From Oikopleura dioica (Eukaryota > Chordata > Appendicularia > Copelata > Oikopleuridae): a stretch of 64,000 bases of DNA. This document shows positions 10,901-22,383 of this stretch, piece by piece; the stretch's first letter is position 1; every line of letters begins with the position of its first letter. The notes beneath the pieces were generated by a model. It ran no database searches and was not told where the DNA came from. It saw only the letters and a program-made list of their open reading frames with translations. The stretch spans positions 8,130,501-8,194,500 of the forward strand of contig OU015568.1 of NCBI GenBank assembly GCA_907165135.1, written 5' to 3'. A program made the translations under genes and the position numbers.

Positions 10901-11148
10901 GAAAACAAGTTGATAAATGTCTTTTAGGAATCGTTCGAACTGGGTATGACTCAGACGATTGGGAAACCGCGGATGGAGAGGACGATTTTTACATCAACTG
11001 GAACTCTGGTGAGCCGAACAATTCTGGCGGGAACGAGTGGTGCGGCGAAATCCTCATGATGAACGGAGGAGTCTTCAACGATGTCCCCTGCGATGCCAAA
11101 CGAGCATTTTCTTGCAGAATTACAAAAATGAAGAGAGGCAAATGCTAA
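7968..11148 (+). CDS. secreted multi-domain C-type lectin
   Basis: A short signal exon (7968-8010, MKEIILAAQIAGIS) joins, across a 922-bp GA-AG intron (8011-8932), to DVDVFSAQVAHELE. Four C-type lectin domains follow. The first is degenerate and ends VICE near 9630. A Thr-rich linker (ELSETTTT) leads to three better domains. These carry WGEPNNS, NNEPDNED and NSGEPNNSG, the EPN type of calcium and mannose-binding loop, and end in PCDTYRAYSC-like motifs. Linkers ICQCTGTG and ICECTENG are repeats of each other. In each of the last three domains a small GT-AG intron falls at the same place, after W(Y/I/L)G, showing tandem domain duplication. The stop is at 11146-11148 and AATAAA follows near 11,232. 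The function is probably secreted sugar binding. The first exon is the least certain part. Confidence 0.8.
8056..8868. mobile_element. MITE with about 190-bp inverted ends, possible TA target
   Basis: The ends TAACATACCCC (8056) and GGGGTATGTTA (to 8868) are inverted copies. Similarity continues inward for about 190 bp, for example AAATTTCTTCTCCTAACTTT on the left and its inverse on the right. TA at both edges fits a Tc1/mariner-type TA duplication. No transposase is present. The whole element lies inside the first intron of the lectin gene. Confidence 0.75.
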
Positions 11149-11470
11149 AAAGCTCCAACACTTTTGTAAACTGTTTTATCATTGATAATCACGATTCTAG
11201 TAAAATTCTGTGATATCAGGTGCATAAACATAAATAAATACCGTTTATATGCGGCATATATCCGTATATATGAATCATTTAATCCAAAGGCAACTAAGAC
11301 ATTAGTAGCAGTCTGGGAAAGCAAGTTTCGCTGAGAAAACGATTCAACAATTTGTTCTGATAGAGAATAGTAAAATTAGATTCTAAGATTGAACACCGAG
11401 GCGATTACACAGCGGGGAAGTCGACTAACAGTTTCACAAAAAATAAGTTTTTCTGTTAGAAATTATCAAA

Positions 11471-13149
11471 ATGAGCGAGAAGGCGGGAAAAGTTCAAAAA
11501 GAAAAGTCATCGAATTGTTGCATCGAAAAGATAGTCATAATTATAATTATCCTCGTGAAGATCCTTTTCTTTTCCTCAATTGGAGTCATATTTTGTTTCT
11601 TGCGGTTTTCAGGACCAACAGACACCAAAGGTGAGTATCATATAATTCATTCACACTGTCCGTTCGAAATCTTCATTTTCAGTTGAAAATCTTCAATTTT
11701 CCGATTTTATCAGATAAGGGAGAAAAATTTTCCGGTAGCGCGGGTCAACTGTTCTCCGCGGGGTTTAATTTTTGTTCAAACAATTCAAAAAGTACTCATC
11801 GAATCACAACCACCTTCTTCTCACACATTGTTCGAACTTTTAAATTTTTTCATATTTTGAAAAAGAAAATGTTGAGAATTCTTCTTTTCATAGGACTTTC
11901 ACATGCACAGAGTCAAAAGAGATTGCCAGATGCGATTATCTTCGGAGTCAGAAAAGGTGGAACAAGAGCACTGCTAGAATTCGTCGAGATCAACTCAAAA
12001 GTAAGTTCATTCAATTTTTCTTTTCTTGGAAAGTTTTATCATTCATACTTCATCTTCCTTTTTGCAGGTTTCTGCTGCTGGGCCGGAAATTCACTTCTTT
12101 GATCGCGATGCTAACTACAACCAAGGATTTTCATGGTATCGGTATCTTTCCCGTATTTTTTTCCTTGACTTTCTGATTGTTTCTTGAAGAGAGCAGATGC
12201 CAGAAGCTACAGAAGATCAACTGGTTATCGAGAAGACACCTCGATACTTTGTCGTGAAGAAAGCAGTTGAAAGAATGCAGGTAAACTCGTACAGACTCGA
12301 TGGAGGCATAGAAGAGTTTAGGAATTGCAAAGAAAGAGACAAGAAGATTGCGATCGAGGATTTGCGAGTAAATGGACATGCAAGCCGCTAAAACTCGTTC
12401 TCATCGTGAGAGAGCCTGTTAGCAGGCTCATCTCTGGATACACACAGATTCAGGACAAAAGGCTCAAGCTCAACAAAGAACCAGGTAACAGGTCTTATTT
12501 TTTTCCTCCTTCAAACTTCCTTTTTGAAAGGCCCAGAATTGGAGCAAGAAGTCTTTAAAAATGGCGATCCAGCTCAAGGAAAGGGTCAAATCACGAGATG
12601 ATCTCAGTTCTCTCATACAAAATGTCTAAGCGAAAATAGAACAGAGACAACTCGTTATTTGACCTCTGAAAGGTCTCAACTTTCAAGATCAGAAAATCAA
12701 AACTTCTTGGTACATGAAATTTATCAAAAAATGGAAGGAAGTTTTCGGCAACGATCTTCTGGTGCTCGACGCAGACGTGCTCAAAAGACACCATGGGAAT
12801 CAGTTATCAAAGTTGAAAAGCACTTGAGTTTGCCGAGCCAGGTTACCAAGGAAAGTTTTGCCGTCGGTCCAAGGGTAATTACATTCGTTTGTTGGTGTGA
12901 TAAAATGCATATTTTTGAAGGGATTTTATTGCATAAAAGTTGATGCAAGTCCCGAACACCCGGATGGAATGCGATGCCTGAACAAATCTAAGGGCAGATA
13001 TCATGTAAAAATCAGCGAAGAAACTCAATCAAGGCTGAGAGGTAAAACATTTTGCTTTGACTTTTCGTGACTTTGAGATAGAATTATTCGTACCGTTGAA
13101 CAGGGACTTCTTTAAATTCATGGGTCACGACTATGGATGGAATCAGTAA
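11471..13149 (+). CDS. HS3ST-like: heparan sulfate 3-O-sulfotransferase (Golgi, type II)
   Basis: Exon 1 encodes a short cytoplasmic tail and one membrane anchor (IVIIIIILVKILFFSSIGVI). Exon 2 starts at about 11,894 after a strong acceptor and gives the PAPS loop GVRKGGTRALLEF, diagnostic of HS3ST. Later exons give GPEIHFFDRD, QLVIEKTPRYFV, the 3'-phosphate motif LVLIVREPVSR, then GFYCIK, CLNKSKGR and the terminal GHDYGWNQ with stop 13147-13149. The enzyme would transfer sulfate from PAPS to the 3-OH of glucosamine in heparan sulfate. One extra A in the run at 12783-12786 is needed to join LVLDADVLK to PWESVIKVEKHL. The join between GKGQIT and KTSWYMKF (about 12,590-12,690) also lacks an obvious GT-AG intron. 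An in-frame ATG at 11,870 is probably intronic. Confidence 0.85.
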
Positions 13150-13285
13150 GCAAGCTGCATGAAAGGAGATCGTATTTTTGTTTAATTTTCTGTACATTTA
13201 TTTTGCCTTATCAATAGAATAAACAATTACAATTCAGTTCCTTCTTCTACTTCAGCGTTTTCGATCTTGAGCTAGAAAAGAGGGG

Positions 13286-14409
13286 TCAAGGTATTTTTGA
13301 GGAGTCTGATAGTACTTTTGCGATTTCCATAGCAGCAAGCATATCAGTATCATCATCTTCAATTTTTCGATAAGTTCCAGTCGTGGAGCAGTGGCTTTTC
13401 AAATACGCGAAATCTGCTTCGATCTAATTCTTTATTTTGCTTCAGATAAAAATTATTCTGTACCTTTGGTGCGAGTTTCTTGAGTTTGCAAGTCCATTCT
13501 GCCTGATTCTTGTTGCTCACTTCTCCTCCCATATCTTCAGGAAGATATTTCGCCGGAACATGCTAAAGTCCGCTTTTCTTTTTCATAATTTTCGATAAAT
13601 TGCTACCTGGAAAAGCTTCTCATCCGGTTCATTTCGTCCAATCAAGACAATTCTATCCTTCATCTTTTGGGACATGAACGTCTGGAAGAGATTGAAAATA
13701 GACATGAACCAACCAGGGAACTTTATCATGACAGCTCCCTTGCTTCGGAAAGGATAGCATCCATCAACAGCTCTGCTCCACATTTTGTTCACTCGCATCG
13801 GAGTGGCACGAATATGCGCGAAGCTCAACGATCCTTGGTCGCCAACAACGCGGACGCCGTGGACTTGAACCGATTCGCTAATAAAATTTTGAGAAGAGCA
13901 AGTGTTAAATGCGGTTACTCAAGAAGCATATACTCCCAAAGGAAAACAGCAGCGCGGTAAACTTCATGAACGCTGTGTCTTGCTGAGTCCCATTTTGATA
14001 AGCGAAAAACAATGGTTGTCAGTCCGTTTTCATCCTTTTCTGGCATCAGTTCTGACACCCCATTTTCTAGGAGACTTTGTATTGATTTGTATGTAAAATC
14101 TCTGAATCAGACTGTCTCTGTGAGTTTCAAGTTCTTTTCCTACCCATACAGCTCTGGCCATTCCTTCTGAAGCTCGAAGTACTTTTCAAGTCTATCAACC
14201 GCCTTATCAAGGTCAAACTTCGAGACTCTCAAAAATCTCAGAAGGAAGCCATCGTCGAGCCTTGGCCAGCAAACACTAGGGATTTTCCGCGATGTTTTGC
14301 ACTTTGTTCGCAGAGATTTTATTGCTTGATCTCTGGTTTTTGGGTCTTCGTTTAGCTCTCTTTGAGCCTTTTCAAGGTCTTTTGCGCTTAGTTTTGACTT
14401 GAAGCCCAT
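13286..14409 (-). CDS. TTPA-like: CRAL-TRIO lipid-binding protein, alpha-TTP-like
   Basis: ATG 14409 opens MGFKSKLSAKDLEKAQ, followed by the CRAL-TRIO N-terminal motif FLLRFLRVSKFDLDKA. After GT-AG introns come the lipid-binding domain exons: FRLSKWDSARHSVHEVYR, VHGVRVVGDQGSLSFAH, FRSKGAVMIKFPGWF and MKDRIVLIGRNEPDEKLF. The next exon has LPEDMGGE, close to the conserved LP.E.GG of this family. The last exon ends SDSSKIP with its stop at 13286-13288. The protein would be cytosolic and carry a small hydrophobic ligand such as tocopherol or a retinoid. The gene is convergent with the sulfotransferase gene, 136 bp away. Order and motifs are clear; the ligand is unknown. Confidence 0.85.
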
Positions 14410-15672
14410 ATTTTTATTTTTGATTGAAAAGATTGAATCTGCTGATTTTTCTTTGCTAAAATGTGAATGCAAATATTTGAAGAGTCATGACATGGACATG
14501 AGTTCATTTGGTTTTGCGCAACAAAACAAGCTGAAAAGAGTGCGAAATCGTTGTTTTAAAGTTACAGCAATGCTTAAATATTTTTCGGGAATGATGAAGA
14601 AGTCCAGCTTCCTGTCTGTTTCAAAATGCATTAAAAAGAAACCCTTACAAAGCATGTAAATTAATGCTCAGCTGTAGTCGTAAATAGAAATGGATGTTTA
14701 TTTAATTCTGCTTCTAACTTGACAGTAAAGTTTGGTGAGTGTATTAAATAAAATAAATAAACCGGAGAAATGACAGGGAAAAGAATTGGCAACTGTTTTG
14801 TCTTTAACTTAAACTCTAAAACGTTTAATACTGTCGACTATCTAAACTCGGATCAAACTTTCGGACTATTTCTGATATTTTTTGAAAATCGAGTAACATT
14901 TCGAAAATTACCTGAATCGAGATAGTCGACTAACTAGGTCTCCTCACAATAATAAAGAAACGAATAAAAAGTGATTTTAACGATATTCTAAGAGTATTTT
15001 TTCACACCAGTTTTTTCTCACATTGAAAGTCTAGGATCGGTGAACTTCGAAGTCTAATGAAGCTTTGACGGAAAGTAGGCAAGACACCACACTAATACTA
15101 CTGAGTAGTTGAATTAACAATAAAACAAAGAAGGTAGATGTAGGTTTGGTATAGTAAAAATTCAATCATAAGAAACTTCAAGACCATGACATTATTTCTT
15201 TTTTTTTTCAGGAAAATGTTTTTACAGAAATTTTATTTAAATATTTTAAATCATCATAAACAGACGCACGAAAAAAAGGGAGATGCGAAAGAGAGATCAC
15301 CAATAATCAGCGTGAATAAGTTATTATTATTATTTTTGTTTTCTTGACCGTACGAGTTGAAAAATAGAAAAGACACCTGGCGCTTTACCCAATTTAATCA
15401 GATTTGAAAGCGGTAAAGCCTTTACCAGCGTTCAAATCCGAATAAATCGGACATTTTTGAACCTTTTATCACACCACATTGGTAGTCTTTTGTTTCAAAA
15501 AGGGGAACTTAAGAAGGCAGTAAAGGCAAGAAAAAATAAATGAAATTTTGAAACGCAGTTTGTATCGTTTTTTTTGTGTCAGCTCGTGCATGAAGTATGA
15601 TACTGTATGTCTTGAGTGGTTTGGGTCGTTAGGTCTTCACAATTTTTGCGGTTCTACGGTGCTGTCGCTGGC
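14410..15672. other. intergenic, two hairpins, no gene recognised
   Basis: This stretch holds the promoter side of the TTP-like gene and the 3' side of the SLC38-like gene. GTCGACTATCT near 14,836 is inverted as AGATAGTCGAC near 14,922. A tight hairpin near 15,402-15,440 pairs ATTTGAAAGCGGTAAAG with CTTTACCAGCGTTCAAAT around a loop of about two bases. No ORF looks coding. Confidence 0.5.
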
Positions 15673-17792
15673 TCAGTGAGCTTCACCGGCTTTCAAGCTG
15701 TCCAGCATGATGCTGCAAGCGTGCTCTTCGTGCTTAGGCTTGATCATGTCATAGACAAGGAGAGAGACGGAGAAGATGACGAAGATAAAGCCAGCGATGA
15801 CGACTGCGTAGTTGATTCGCTTCGTTGTGGAGTCCTTTGGCTCTGGGCCGAGCTGAACAAACGATGGAAATCGATGTCATCGTTGGGAGAATCGGTACCT
15901 TGTAGTAAAATCCAGCAGGCATGATGATGACCAGCATTGTAGCGACAGTAGCACCAGCCAAACCAAAGACGACCTTGATTCCAGGGACGAAGATGACCAT
16001 CAATACAACTGCAGTCAAAATAAAAGTCTAAATATCGGTTTATTCAATGAAAAAGCCTATTTCTCTAACCATAGTTCCGAGCCAGATCAACCATTTGAAG
16101 TCTTTTCCGCCGGGCATGTACTCTGGGCCCCAGATTCCGACGATAAGAGCTAGAAAAGATGCTAGAGAGAGGATGAAAGAAGCGTTCTTACCTTTTCTGC
16201 ATGGGTAATGGAGAAGAGGAGCTGAGAAAATAACACAAATGAGGACCATCAAACGACCGAAAAGGATAAGACGATCGTCAGGCATGTATCCTGAGTACAT
16301 GACGAAGAGTTCTGGACCAGTAGCGTTCTAAGAATGCATTAGAAAATAGCTCTTTTGGAAGATAGATACCTTGAATGTCAAATAGCCGAAGAGAGAAGCA
16401 AGCAAGTACATGATGAAAACGAGACCGATTGAAATCGTGGAAACGTACTGCATCTTCTTCTTTGATGGCTGTTTGAGCTCGGCGTAAATTGGCAAGACAG
16501 AGGCGTGGCATTGGAAGGCAAAGACCATGGTGGGGATGGCGTACGCAGATCGAAGAGTGAGAGAAATCCATTCAGAGGTGCAGCTCTGAGTCGGAACCTC
16601 GTGGTAAAATTCAGCGATAGGGTCAGCGAGCGAGCACTAAAAAGGTAATCAGAGACGAAGGACGGTGTCTTTTCTAACCGATTCGTTCTGAAGAACAAAG
16701 TTTTCATTGCTTCGGAAATTGGCAAGCAAATCTTCGTCGTATTTATCCGCAAGATAGGACTCCTAAATGGAAAAAATAAGGTAAGGTCACATGACGATGG
16801 CCTCAAACCTTTGTAAGCTCTCCCCAATCAGCGCCACACTCTTCTTCCGCTTTCTGAAACATGAACTGCCAATAACCGTCTGGCATGCTTGGCTCAAGTG
16901 GGCATGGGATTCCGGAAGACTGGAGGACGATAAGAACCGTGCAGAAAATCATGCAGCCCATGGCAAAACCTAGGAACGGCTTCAAGCTATTGAAGAAAGA
17001 AAAACGCTTACCAGAAGTGTATCCCAAGAAGGAGATATCCTTAGCAGCAGCGAGTGGACCAACAATGAACAAAACAACCATGGCGGTAAGAACATCACCA
17101 TTGGTGTACCAAGTGTCCACACAAGGGTCGATTCCAAGGAACATTTTAACGACTAAACTCGTGCGTTAGTAGCCTTGAACTTTGACTTCGTTGTACCTGG
17201 AGGGAGTTCGTATTTGCAGATGAACAAGAAGCTGACCATAGCACCAAGAGTGTGAACGGAAATGCAAATAACAGCAACTAGCTTTCCGCGCGCACCGTAA
17301 GCTGCTTCGGCGATTTGTTCGTAAGACTAGAAAAAATGATGAAGGATTTGAAAAGCTGAGGATTTCTGACGACTTACTCGGTAACCAGTAATTTGACACA
17401 TGTTAAGAAGAAGAGTAATGGCGTAGAAGGCCATTCCAGCGACTCCCATAAGCATGATAATGTAAAGGAGAATTCCAAGCGATTTGACAGCATAAGCCAA
17501 ACCAAGAATTCCAGAGCCAAGGATCGCATTCATCAAGTTGAAAATCGAGAGCAAGAAGTTCGTCTTGTAAAGGATCATTCTTTGTTTTCTCTATCATTTG
17601 TTTGTTCTCTTGTGAGCTCTATTTTTCAACCCGAGACGAGTCCAAAATGAAAAAGAAAGCGAGATGTTCCCTTTCCTTGTCCCACTCTTGCCATGACCCA
17701 GGCGATTCCTCTTCAAGTCCTGGCTTGTTAAGCGGCTCGGATTCATTGTTGTTATCGTTGAGGCCGATTTTCTCTTCATCTCTGTTCGACAT
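15673..17792 (-). CDS. SLC38/AAAP-family amino-acid transporter
   Basis: The minus-strand start at 17792 gives an acidic cytoplasmic N-terminus ending SWQEWDK. Then comes the SLC38 signature in TM1, FNLMNAILGSGILGLAYA, followed by about ten more membrane segments. These include FLFICKYELPP, DISFLGYTSG, AYAIPTMVFAFQCHASVLP (a hallmark of the family), VFIMYLLASLFGYLTF and VFGLAGATVATMLVIIMPA. The last exon ends LVYDMIKPKH...GEAH with TGA at 15673-15675. It should be a sodium- or proton-coupled neutral amino-acid carrier at the plasma membrane or an endomembrane. Most introns are short GT-AG. The first (17591-17675) appears to be GA-AG, because no usable GT lies before the frame is lost. A start at Met 17578 without the acidic tail is the alternative. 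Confidence 0.85.
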
Positions 17793-18727
17793 TTTCGACG
17801 AGGAACTGAGCGATCCGAGCAGATCTAACCGTCTAAAATCAGAACATTGATGCTTACTTCAACTCTTGCCAGCGAGGAACAAACAGATAAATCTGTAATT
17901 CAGCTGCTGCCAGACGACCTTACGGCCGGCAAAGTTGAAACATGAAATTTTGAGGCTCTTAAACACCCGTCCAAATAATTTATCCCTTCAAAGTAACGCC
18001 GGTAAAAATTTTAAGAGGCCACAAAAATTTACTACCACCGTACTTATTCTCAGTACGCTTTCTTTGATATTCTCTCGTTCCTTTTTCTCGTCGATTTTTG
18101 TCGCTTATCGCTAAGAATTTACGAAAAAATACCACTTAAATCAGCCGATGATTTTAACAGCGCAATAAAAATAAAATAAAAACGATCGGGGTCACAACTT
18201 TTTAAGGTTCAATCAGAACGCTAATGAGCTGCTCAATCTCAAAAAAGCCTCTCTAGAAAAGCACTAGAACTTCACTAATGACCCGTTGTTGGCACTAAAT
18301 CTCTTTCGTGCTCAAAACGAAAACAAATAATGTTGACACGAAGAGGATTTTACGCCAAAGTGCAAAGCAAAAAAGCGAGGCCAAATAATTGCTCAAACGG
18401 CGCAGCAAACTCTGGCTTATGAAATACTGAAAAAGTGCCAAGCTTCTGCCACTGATGATTTAAAAAAGGCAACACGCCCTCTCTTTATCTACCGAATTAA
18501 AAACTAGTCTGCAAAGCGAGACTCTGTCTAATAATCAAGGACATCTACTAATTAATTTATCATGTCGGAAATTTTAACTGTCGGGATTCCCGACTCGGGA
18601 ATTATAATTGGGAAAGGTGTTAGTTTCGATTGCCCTAATTATGATAGATCATTCCGACCATAGATTCCTCATGATCGTTGATATCCCGGATGTGATGCTT
18701 GAACTATCATATTTTATCGAGCCAGAA

Positions 18728-18735
18728 TATATAAG
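18728..18735 (+). promoter_or_regulatory. TATA box upstream of the DysF-like gene
   Basis: TATATAAG sits 51 bases before the ATG at 18786. A short upstream ORF (ATG 18748, eight codons) lies between them. Confidence 0.35.
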
Positions 18736-18785
18736 TCCGTCAAAACATGCCACTTGTATCAGTCGGAAAATAGAAATCAGCACCG

Positions 18786-19628
18786 ATGGATAAAAAGATA
18801 TCCTCGATGGAGACGCCGACAGAGATACCATTCGGGCAGCATAACATCCCCACAGAAGCAGAATTTATGGAAGAGGCAAAAGAGATGCTGAATTTAGCCA
18901 AAAAGATAGATAAAAGCGTAATTTTTGGAGATAAAGAAGTCTTGGAAAGGTTGCTAAAACTGTCCCATTTGCGGGTTTGATTGAATTCTAGCAAAGCGAT
19001 TCGAATTGTCGAAGAAGATTATGAGAAGCCAGAACTGAAGAAAACATTCTCTGAAATTCTTAGATCTGGGCAAAAGTAAGCTAAAAATTACAAAAAAAAA
19101 TATTGACTGGAAATTAGAGATGAGCCTAAAACAGATGATGACGAAAAACCAAGCGAGCCGACCGAGATCGAGAAAAAATTCAGCTGGGAAGATCCCGAAT
19201 GCGTGGAAAGACTCAAAAGCATTTGGGATGATCCGGACTACTGGGAGCCTCAAGATCTAAATGGCGAAATAAAAGTGGACTTTGAAAACTGCGGCGAGTG
19301 GTTTTACTGCTGCTATGGCGAGAAATTTCCAGCTAAGAGCCACTGTAAGTCTTCTACCGTTTGAAAAATGGTTAAAATCATCTTAGATTGGCCAACAAAG
19401 CAGACAGAACGGGCAAAACCCGTTTTGCGCCGGCACAGATGCATGAAAAAACGCTACGAAAAGTGGACAAACAAGATGATCGAATTAGGCAAAATTCGCG
19501 GCAGAAGACTCGCCGCTAAAACTCGACGAAAAGCTCTCGAGAAAAAGGAACTTGAGCGACGAAAACAAGTCGGAGAAAAAACGCCTAAAAAGGTCCCTGG
19601 TGGTCCCAAGAATTCAAAACGAAAATAA
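18786..19628 (+). CDS. small basic-tailed protein, possible DysF domain
   Basis: The first exon is helical (EFMEEAKEMLNLAKKIDKS). Frame then continues through IVEEDYEKPELKKTFSEIL and an acidic stretch. A compact region follows: DDPDYWEPQDL, CGEWFYCCYGEKF, then VLRRHRCMKKRYEKW. Trp/Tyr-rich segments ahead of an R-R-x-R-x-x-x-R-x basic motif resemble the C-terminal half of the dysferlin (DysF) domain of ferlins and peroxins. The tail is strongly basic (RRLAAKTRRKALEKKELERR) and ends at TAA 19626-19628. If the match is right, this is a short single-domain relative, since no C2 domain is visible. The first intron uses a weak donor (GTTGCT), so exon 1 is uncertain. It converges on TAF5, 57 bp away. 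Confidence 0.5.
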
Positions 19629-19685
19629 AAAAGAAAAAGAGAAATTCAGAAATTGAAAAAGACAGTTTATGCGCAAGTCCAAAAT

Positions 19686-22136
19686 TCATGAAGAAATCAG
19701 TGTCAAATCTCCCGTGCCTTCAAAATAAACAGATACCAATGATTTCTTGAGTTCATTCTGCGCTTCGTTTTCATCATTTTCGAATTCGGAAATGTTAAAT
19801 TTCGGCTGCAATTTACAGACTTCCTTTTCTGAGTTCCAAATTCGCAGGGCTTCGTCATAAATCGACGCGAGAAGGGATCCATCGGCGTTGTAAGAAAGCT
19901 GCGTTGCGACTTGAGTGGTTGCGTATTCTAGCGTTGCTCGAGCTTCTTTGAGGTCGTAGACGCGTATCGTTCCGTCTCTATAGCTGGCCGCCACTTCACG
20001 GCCGTTGGGATTCATTGAAACAGACAGGACTGCTGTTTCGAGGCCTCCTTGTTCGCCTTTTGGATCGATTCCAAAAACGCGCTGGCATTTGGCAGTGTTC
20101 ACGTCCCACAGACGCACGGATCCATCATCAGAGCCTGTCAGAACGTAGTTCGAGTTCGGATGGAAGGCCACCGTGTTGACAGCGTCTGATAAAAAATAAG
20201 ATTTATTGAATAATCCATCAATCAGATATAGAGGTAATTAATCCAAGTCCAGGACAATTGGTTGCTTCCTAAATCAATGATGTCCTGTTAAAATTACTCG
20301 TTATGTAATGATGATCACAAGACAAAGTTTGCAGCTAGTGATAGTTATAACTATGGCATGCTTTTGCTTACAGATTGTTTGAGAAAATTTCGTAAAATTA
20401 TCATGGTAACTTTTCCTCTATAAAAATTCTCATTAAATATCCATGCATTCAATTATGTTGCAAAATCTTAATTGAGCTTTTTTCGCCGACCTACGTCTAT
20501 AATAAAAAGGTGTACAAATGTTTATTGCTTATTATGAGGTGTTATAAAATTTCAAAATGCTTTTTCTGAGTCCTTTTTTCGAAAAAGATATTTAGATATT
20601 TTTGAAGGAAAGAAAAACAAACCTAAATGTCCAACAAACACTCGTAAGTTTTGATCAGATTCGATTCTCCACAATCGAGCAGTAGTATCGTCCGAGGCAG
20701 TAGCAAAGTAAAGATCAAGCGAGGAAGCAGCAATATCAGTGACATGTGACGTGTGGCCGCGGTAGATAAAGTCGAGGGAGACGGCGCCTTCTCTAGAATT
20801 GATGAATTCGGACGTGTTCCACAGCCGAACTGTTCTGTCTCTGCCGCCAGTGAGGAGATAATCGCTGTGGCGGAGAAAGGTGGACGCAAAAACGGGGCCA
20901 GAGTGAGATTTGAGGTCGATCTTGACCTTGCGTTTTACATCGACCAAGGTGGTAATGCTGTCACTCCTACAGCAGGCGAGAAACTTTTTGTTAAACGCAG
21001 TCGAGCAGCAAGTAACTTTATTCGGCAGCGAAAGGGAGTAATGATCAATGTCGGAAATGTACGGGTCGAAGGTGTCCGTCATTTCGCGAAGCTTAGGAGG
21101 AATTTGAAGAGCGGCTCTTCCGCATTTTCTTCGACAGGGTCGTTTTCTGGAGGAGTCAGCGGAGAAATCTCGGAGGTCGATTCGGCTTGACTCTCGACGA
21201 TGCTGGTGTCGAATTTGATCGAGAGGGAAGTTATTGCTACTTTCAGATGGATTCGCAAAGTTTTTTGACAAATAAGTGCTCCTAAATTGTCGATTTGGGA
21301 GAATTTCCGAAAGGAACTTTGTCTTACTAAATATTATTATTGTTTTAATCCGCTCCTAAAATAGGAAACTGCGAAGCAAACGAGCAAAAATCTTCATGTT
21401 CGACCGGATGAACGTTGATCTCTTTCTTCGATTGAATAAAAGCAAGATAATCTCCCGAGTTGACCAGATTTCTTATCCGCGACGAATCTTGTTGATTTTG
21501 GAGCGAGGCGTAAACTTCCTCCAAAACTTGGTTTTTCAACAACTCAAGATTTCGATCTTCTCCGCACTCTGTCTCCAAAATTGCCAACAACGACTCTTTT
21601 TAGGGATAAAAAATAAATAATAAAAACCCACAAGAAACTAAAATTTTCCCATCGCCTAAACAACACGAATCAAGGGCGATTTTATAAGCGACATGAATTT
21701 GCAGAATCTGCTTGACTTCATTGATCCAGGGAAACAAATCCGAATCCGCGAAGGCGAGAAATTCTTCGACAGCTCGGGGCGTGTTAAAAACGCCTTCGGG
21801 CGTGAGCGACGGGCGAAATCGGCGTTTTTGAGCGCGCTCGGACATTTTTTCGAGACTTTCCTCTAGAAATATTTAAAAAGACCGTATTAAATCAATTTTT
21901 TTCAATTAATTGTGCCGAAAAATTAATCATTTTTATTGATTCTTTAAATTACTGAATAATGACAATAATAGTCAATTAAAATTATTAGTAACACAATTAA
22001 TTGTAATTTAAATCATACCTAGCGGAAGATTCTTAATAAAATTCGCATTTTCTTCGCCATTCTCAATAAATCCTCTTTTCTGAAGTTTATCAAAGACCAA
22101 ATCTTCAATTTGTCGATTCCTCTTTATACTCCTCAT
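19686..22136 (-). CDS. TAF5: TFIID subunit TAF5
   Basis: Read on the minus strand, ATG 22136 opens a LisH-like helix pair (IEDLVFDKLQKRGFIENG). Next comes a TAF5 NTD2-like helical region (AVEEFLAFADSDLFPWINEV, then LAFIQSKKEINV), and finally WD40 repeats. The repeats include GHTSHVTDIAASS, NLRVFVGHL and AFHPNSNYVLTGSDDGSVRL, very close to TAF5 of other animals. The stop is at 19686. TAF5 is a scaffold of TFIID that dimerises through the N-terminal part and binds histone-fold TAFs through the propeller. The linker between NTD2 and the propeller can be read in two frames. One uses a GT-AG intron; the other uses a GA-AG intron (21282-21355) plus a missing base near 21,111 and gives a more natural Glu/Pro-rich linker. 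Confidence 0.75.
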
Positions 22137-22191
22137 CTTCCACCAGCTTTTGCGTCAATCTGAGATTATTCAGTCAAAGGAGCGAGATGGA

Positions 22192-22383
22192 ATGAAAGCA
22201 GCGCAGTCTCGATTCTCATTCGACAATTGTTACTACGATGACTCAGCGCCAGAGAATGATGAAAACTTAGCGCGAGGTGCCTTTTTTCGACCGTTTGTTT
22301 CGTTTTCGACTGGAATGGAGAATGTCTGGGAGAATCGATCAACTGTCAACCGAAATGATAAGAAACTGATGACGAAAAAATAA
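22192..22383 (+). CDS. small uncharacterised ORF, divergent from TAF5
   Basis: MKAAQSRFSFDNCYYDDSA begins an ORF of 63 codons ending TAA at 22381-22383, 55 bp from the TAF5 start on the opposite strand. The composition is protein-like but nothing is recognised. It may be a small gene sharing the promoter or a chance ORF. Confidence 0.25.
   Translation: MKAAQSRFSFDNCYYDDSAPENDENLARGAFFRPFVSFSTGMENVWENRSTVNRNDKKLMTKK

Noticed and set aside
11870-12000. Alternative signal-peptide start for the sulfotransferase (MLRILLFIGLSHAQ)
   Set aside because: The hydrophobic part is the pyrimidine tract and acceptor of the intron. Exon 1 at 11471 joins in frame at 11,894 and supplies a proper membrane anchor.
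19368-19628. Last exon of the DysF-like gene as a separate ribosomal-type basic protein
   Set aside because: The upstream exon joins in frame through a good GT-AG intron and supplies the Trp/Tyr part of the domain.
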